A stretch of DNA of 6,256 nt from an uncultured Ruminococcus sp. (GTDB taxonomy: Bacteria > Bacillota > Clostridia > Oscillospirales > Ruminococcaceae), in the NCBI GenBank assembly GCA_947178195.1, contig CAMWXM010000170.1, forward strand, positions 1 through 6,256, given 5' to 3'. The position numbers were made by a program, and so were the translations under genes. How positions within the stretch are numbered: position 1 is the first letter of the stretch; each line of letters starts with the position of its first letter. The notes below the pieces were generated by a model. It saw only the letters and a list, made by a program, of their open reading frames with translations, had not been told where the DNA came from and ran no database searches. Below are positions 5,990 to 6,256 of the stretch, in pieces.

Positions 5990-6256
5990 ATGAAGTATCA
6001 TTTTAAATCAATTAGTATGCTCATTGCTGTGTTTCTAACGATGTTTTTCTCTTTCAATTTAATTTCAGTAAATTTGACAGCAGCAACATTAACTGAAAAT
6101 GAGGGGCTAAAATATATCGAGCAGGAAAATGGTGAGATGAAATTGTATACTGGTTGGGCAAAGAAAACAAAGTCAGACAAGCGGTTTTATTATAAAAACG
6201 GAAAAAAGCTAAAGAATTGCTGGTTAACCAAAAAAGGTGACAGACAATATTACCTC
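5990..6256 (+). CDS. Secreted cell-wall-binding repeat protein (N-terminal part, cut by window end)
   Basis: The visible 89 residues are open to the window edge. A Sec signal peptide covers residues 1 to about 31 (MKYHFKSIS, hydrophobic core, cleavage near LTA/ATL). From about residue 53 begins a repeat array of the glucan/choline-binding type (CW_binding_1-like): TGWAKK, then RFYYKNGKKLKNCW, then GDRQYYL, with the usual Gly-Trp, Tyr-Tyr and Asn-Gly positions. Such arrays bind wall polymers non-covalently. Whether a catalytic domain follows cannot be seen. GGAGG at 5979-5983 lies 6 nt before the ATG, and the gap to the protease stop is 15 bp, so it is probably in the same operon. It could be a wall-bound substrate or partner of the protease, which is inference. 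Confidence 0.8.
   Translation, partial: MKYHFKSISMLIAVFLTMFFSFNLISVNLTAATLTENEGLKYIEQENGEMKLYTGWAKKTKSDKRFYYKNGKKLKNCWLTKKGDRQYYL

Overview
The window reads as a low-GC Gram-positive genome, most likely a gut-type Clostridia member (Oscillospiraceae or Lachnospiraceae). The basis is the AT-rich sequence, strong AGGAGG-type ribosome binding sites, TAA stops, an ECF sigma factor overlapping a DUF4367-like membrane protein, and a final gene with glucan/choline-binding-type cell wall repeats. The genus cannot be fixed from sequence alone. All supported genes lie on the + strand; I see nothing convincing on the - strand.

Layout. Bases 1-512 are mostly non-coding or decayed. They hold one possible 58-residue ORF (153-329) preceded by a long hairpin, an isolated near-perfect palindrome (396-414), and a sigma-A-like promoter (448-476) whose -10 box sits inside a perfect 10-bp inverted repeat (471-499). 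Bases 513-1740 encode an ECF sigma factor and, overlapping it by 17 bp, a single-pass membrane protein that is very probably its anti-sigma factor. Bases 1814-3835 encode two Sec-exported proteins: a small beta-rich protein of 135 residues and a 511-residue multidomain protein with Ig-like regions and a carboxypeptidase-regulatory-like fold. Bases 3849-5974 encode a helical protein of unknown function (295 residues) and a chymotrypsin-fold serine protease of the streptogrisin/alpha-lytic type (391 residues) with its pro-region. Neither of these two has a recognisable signal peptide. From 5990 to the window edge runs the start of an exported cell-wall-binding repeat protein.

How they may work together (inference): the sigma/anti-sigma pair looks like an envelope-sensing switch. 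The genes that follow are tightly packed in one direction (gaps of 73, 78, 13, 62 and 15 bp) with no convincing terminator between them, so they are plausible targets or operon partners. Together they would form a cell-surface module of secreted beta-rich proteins, a protease and a wall-anchored protein. The most unusual point is that a protease of a normally secreted family, with its pro-region and disulfide-type cysteines, is encoded without an N-terminal export signal beside an unrecognised helical protein that also lacks one.
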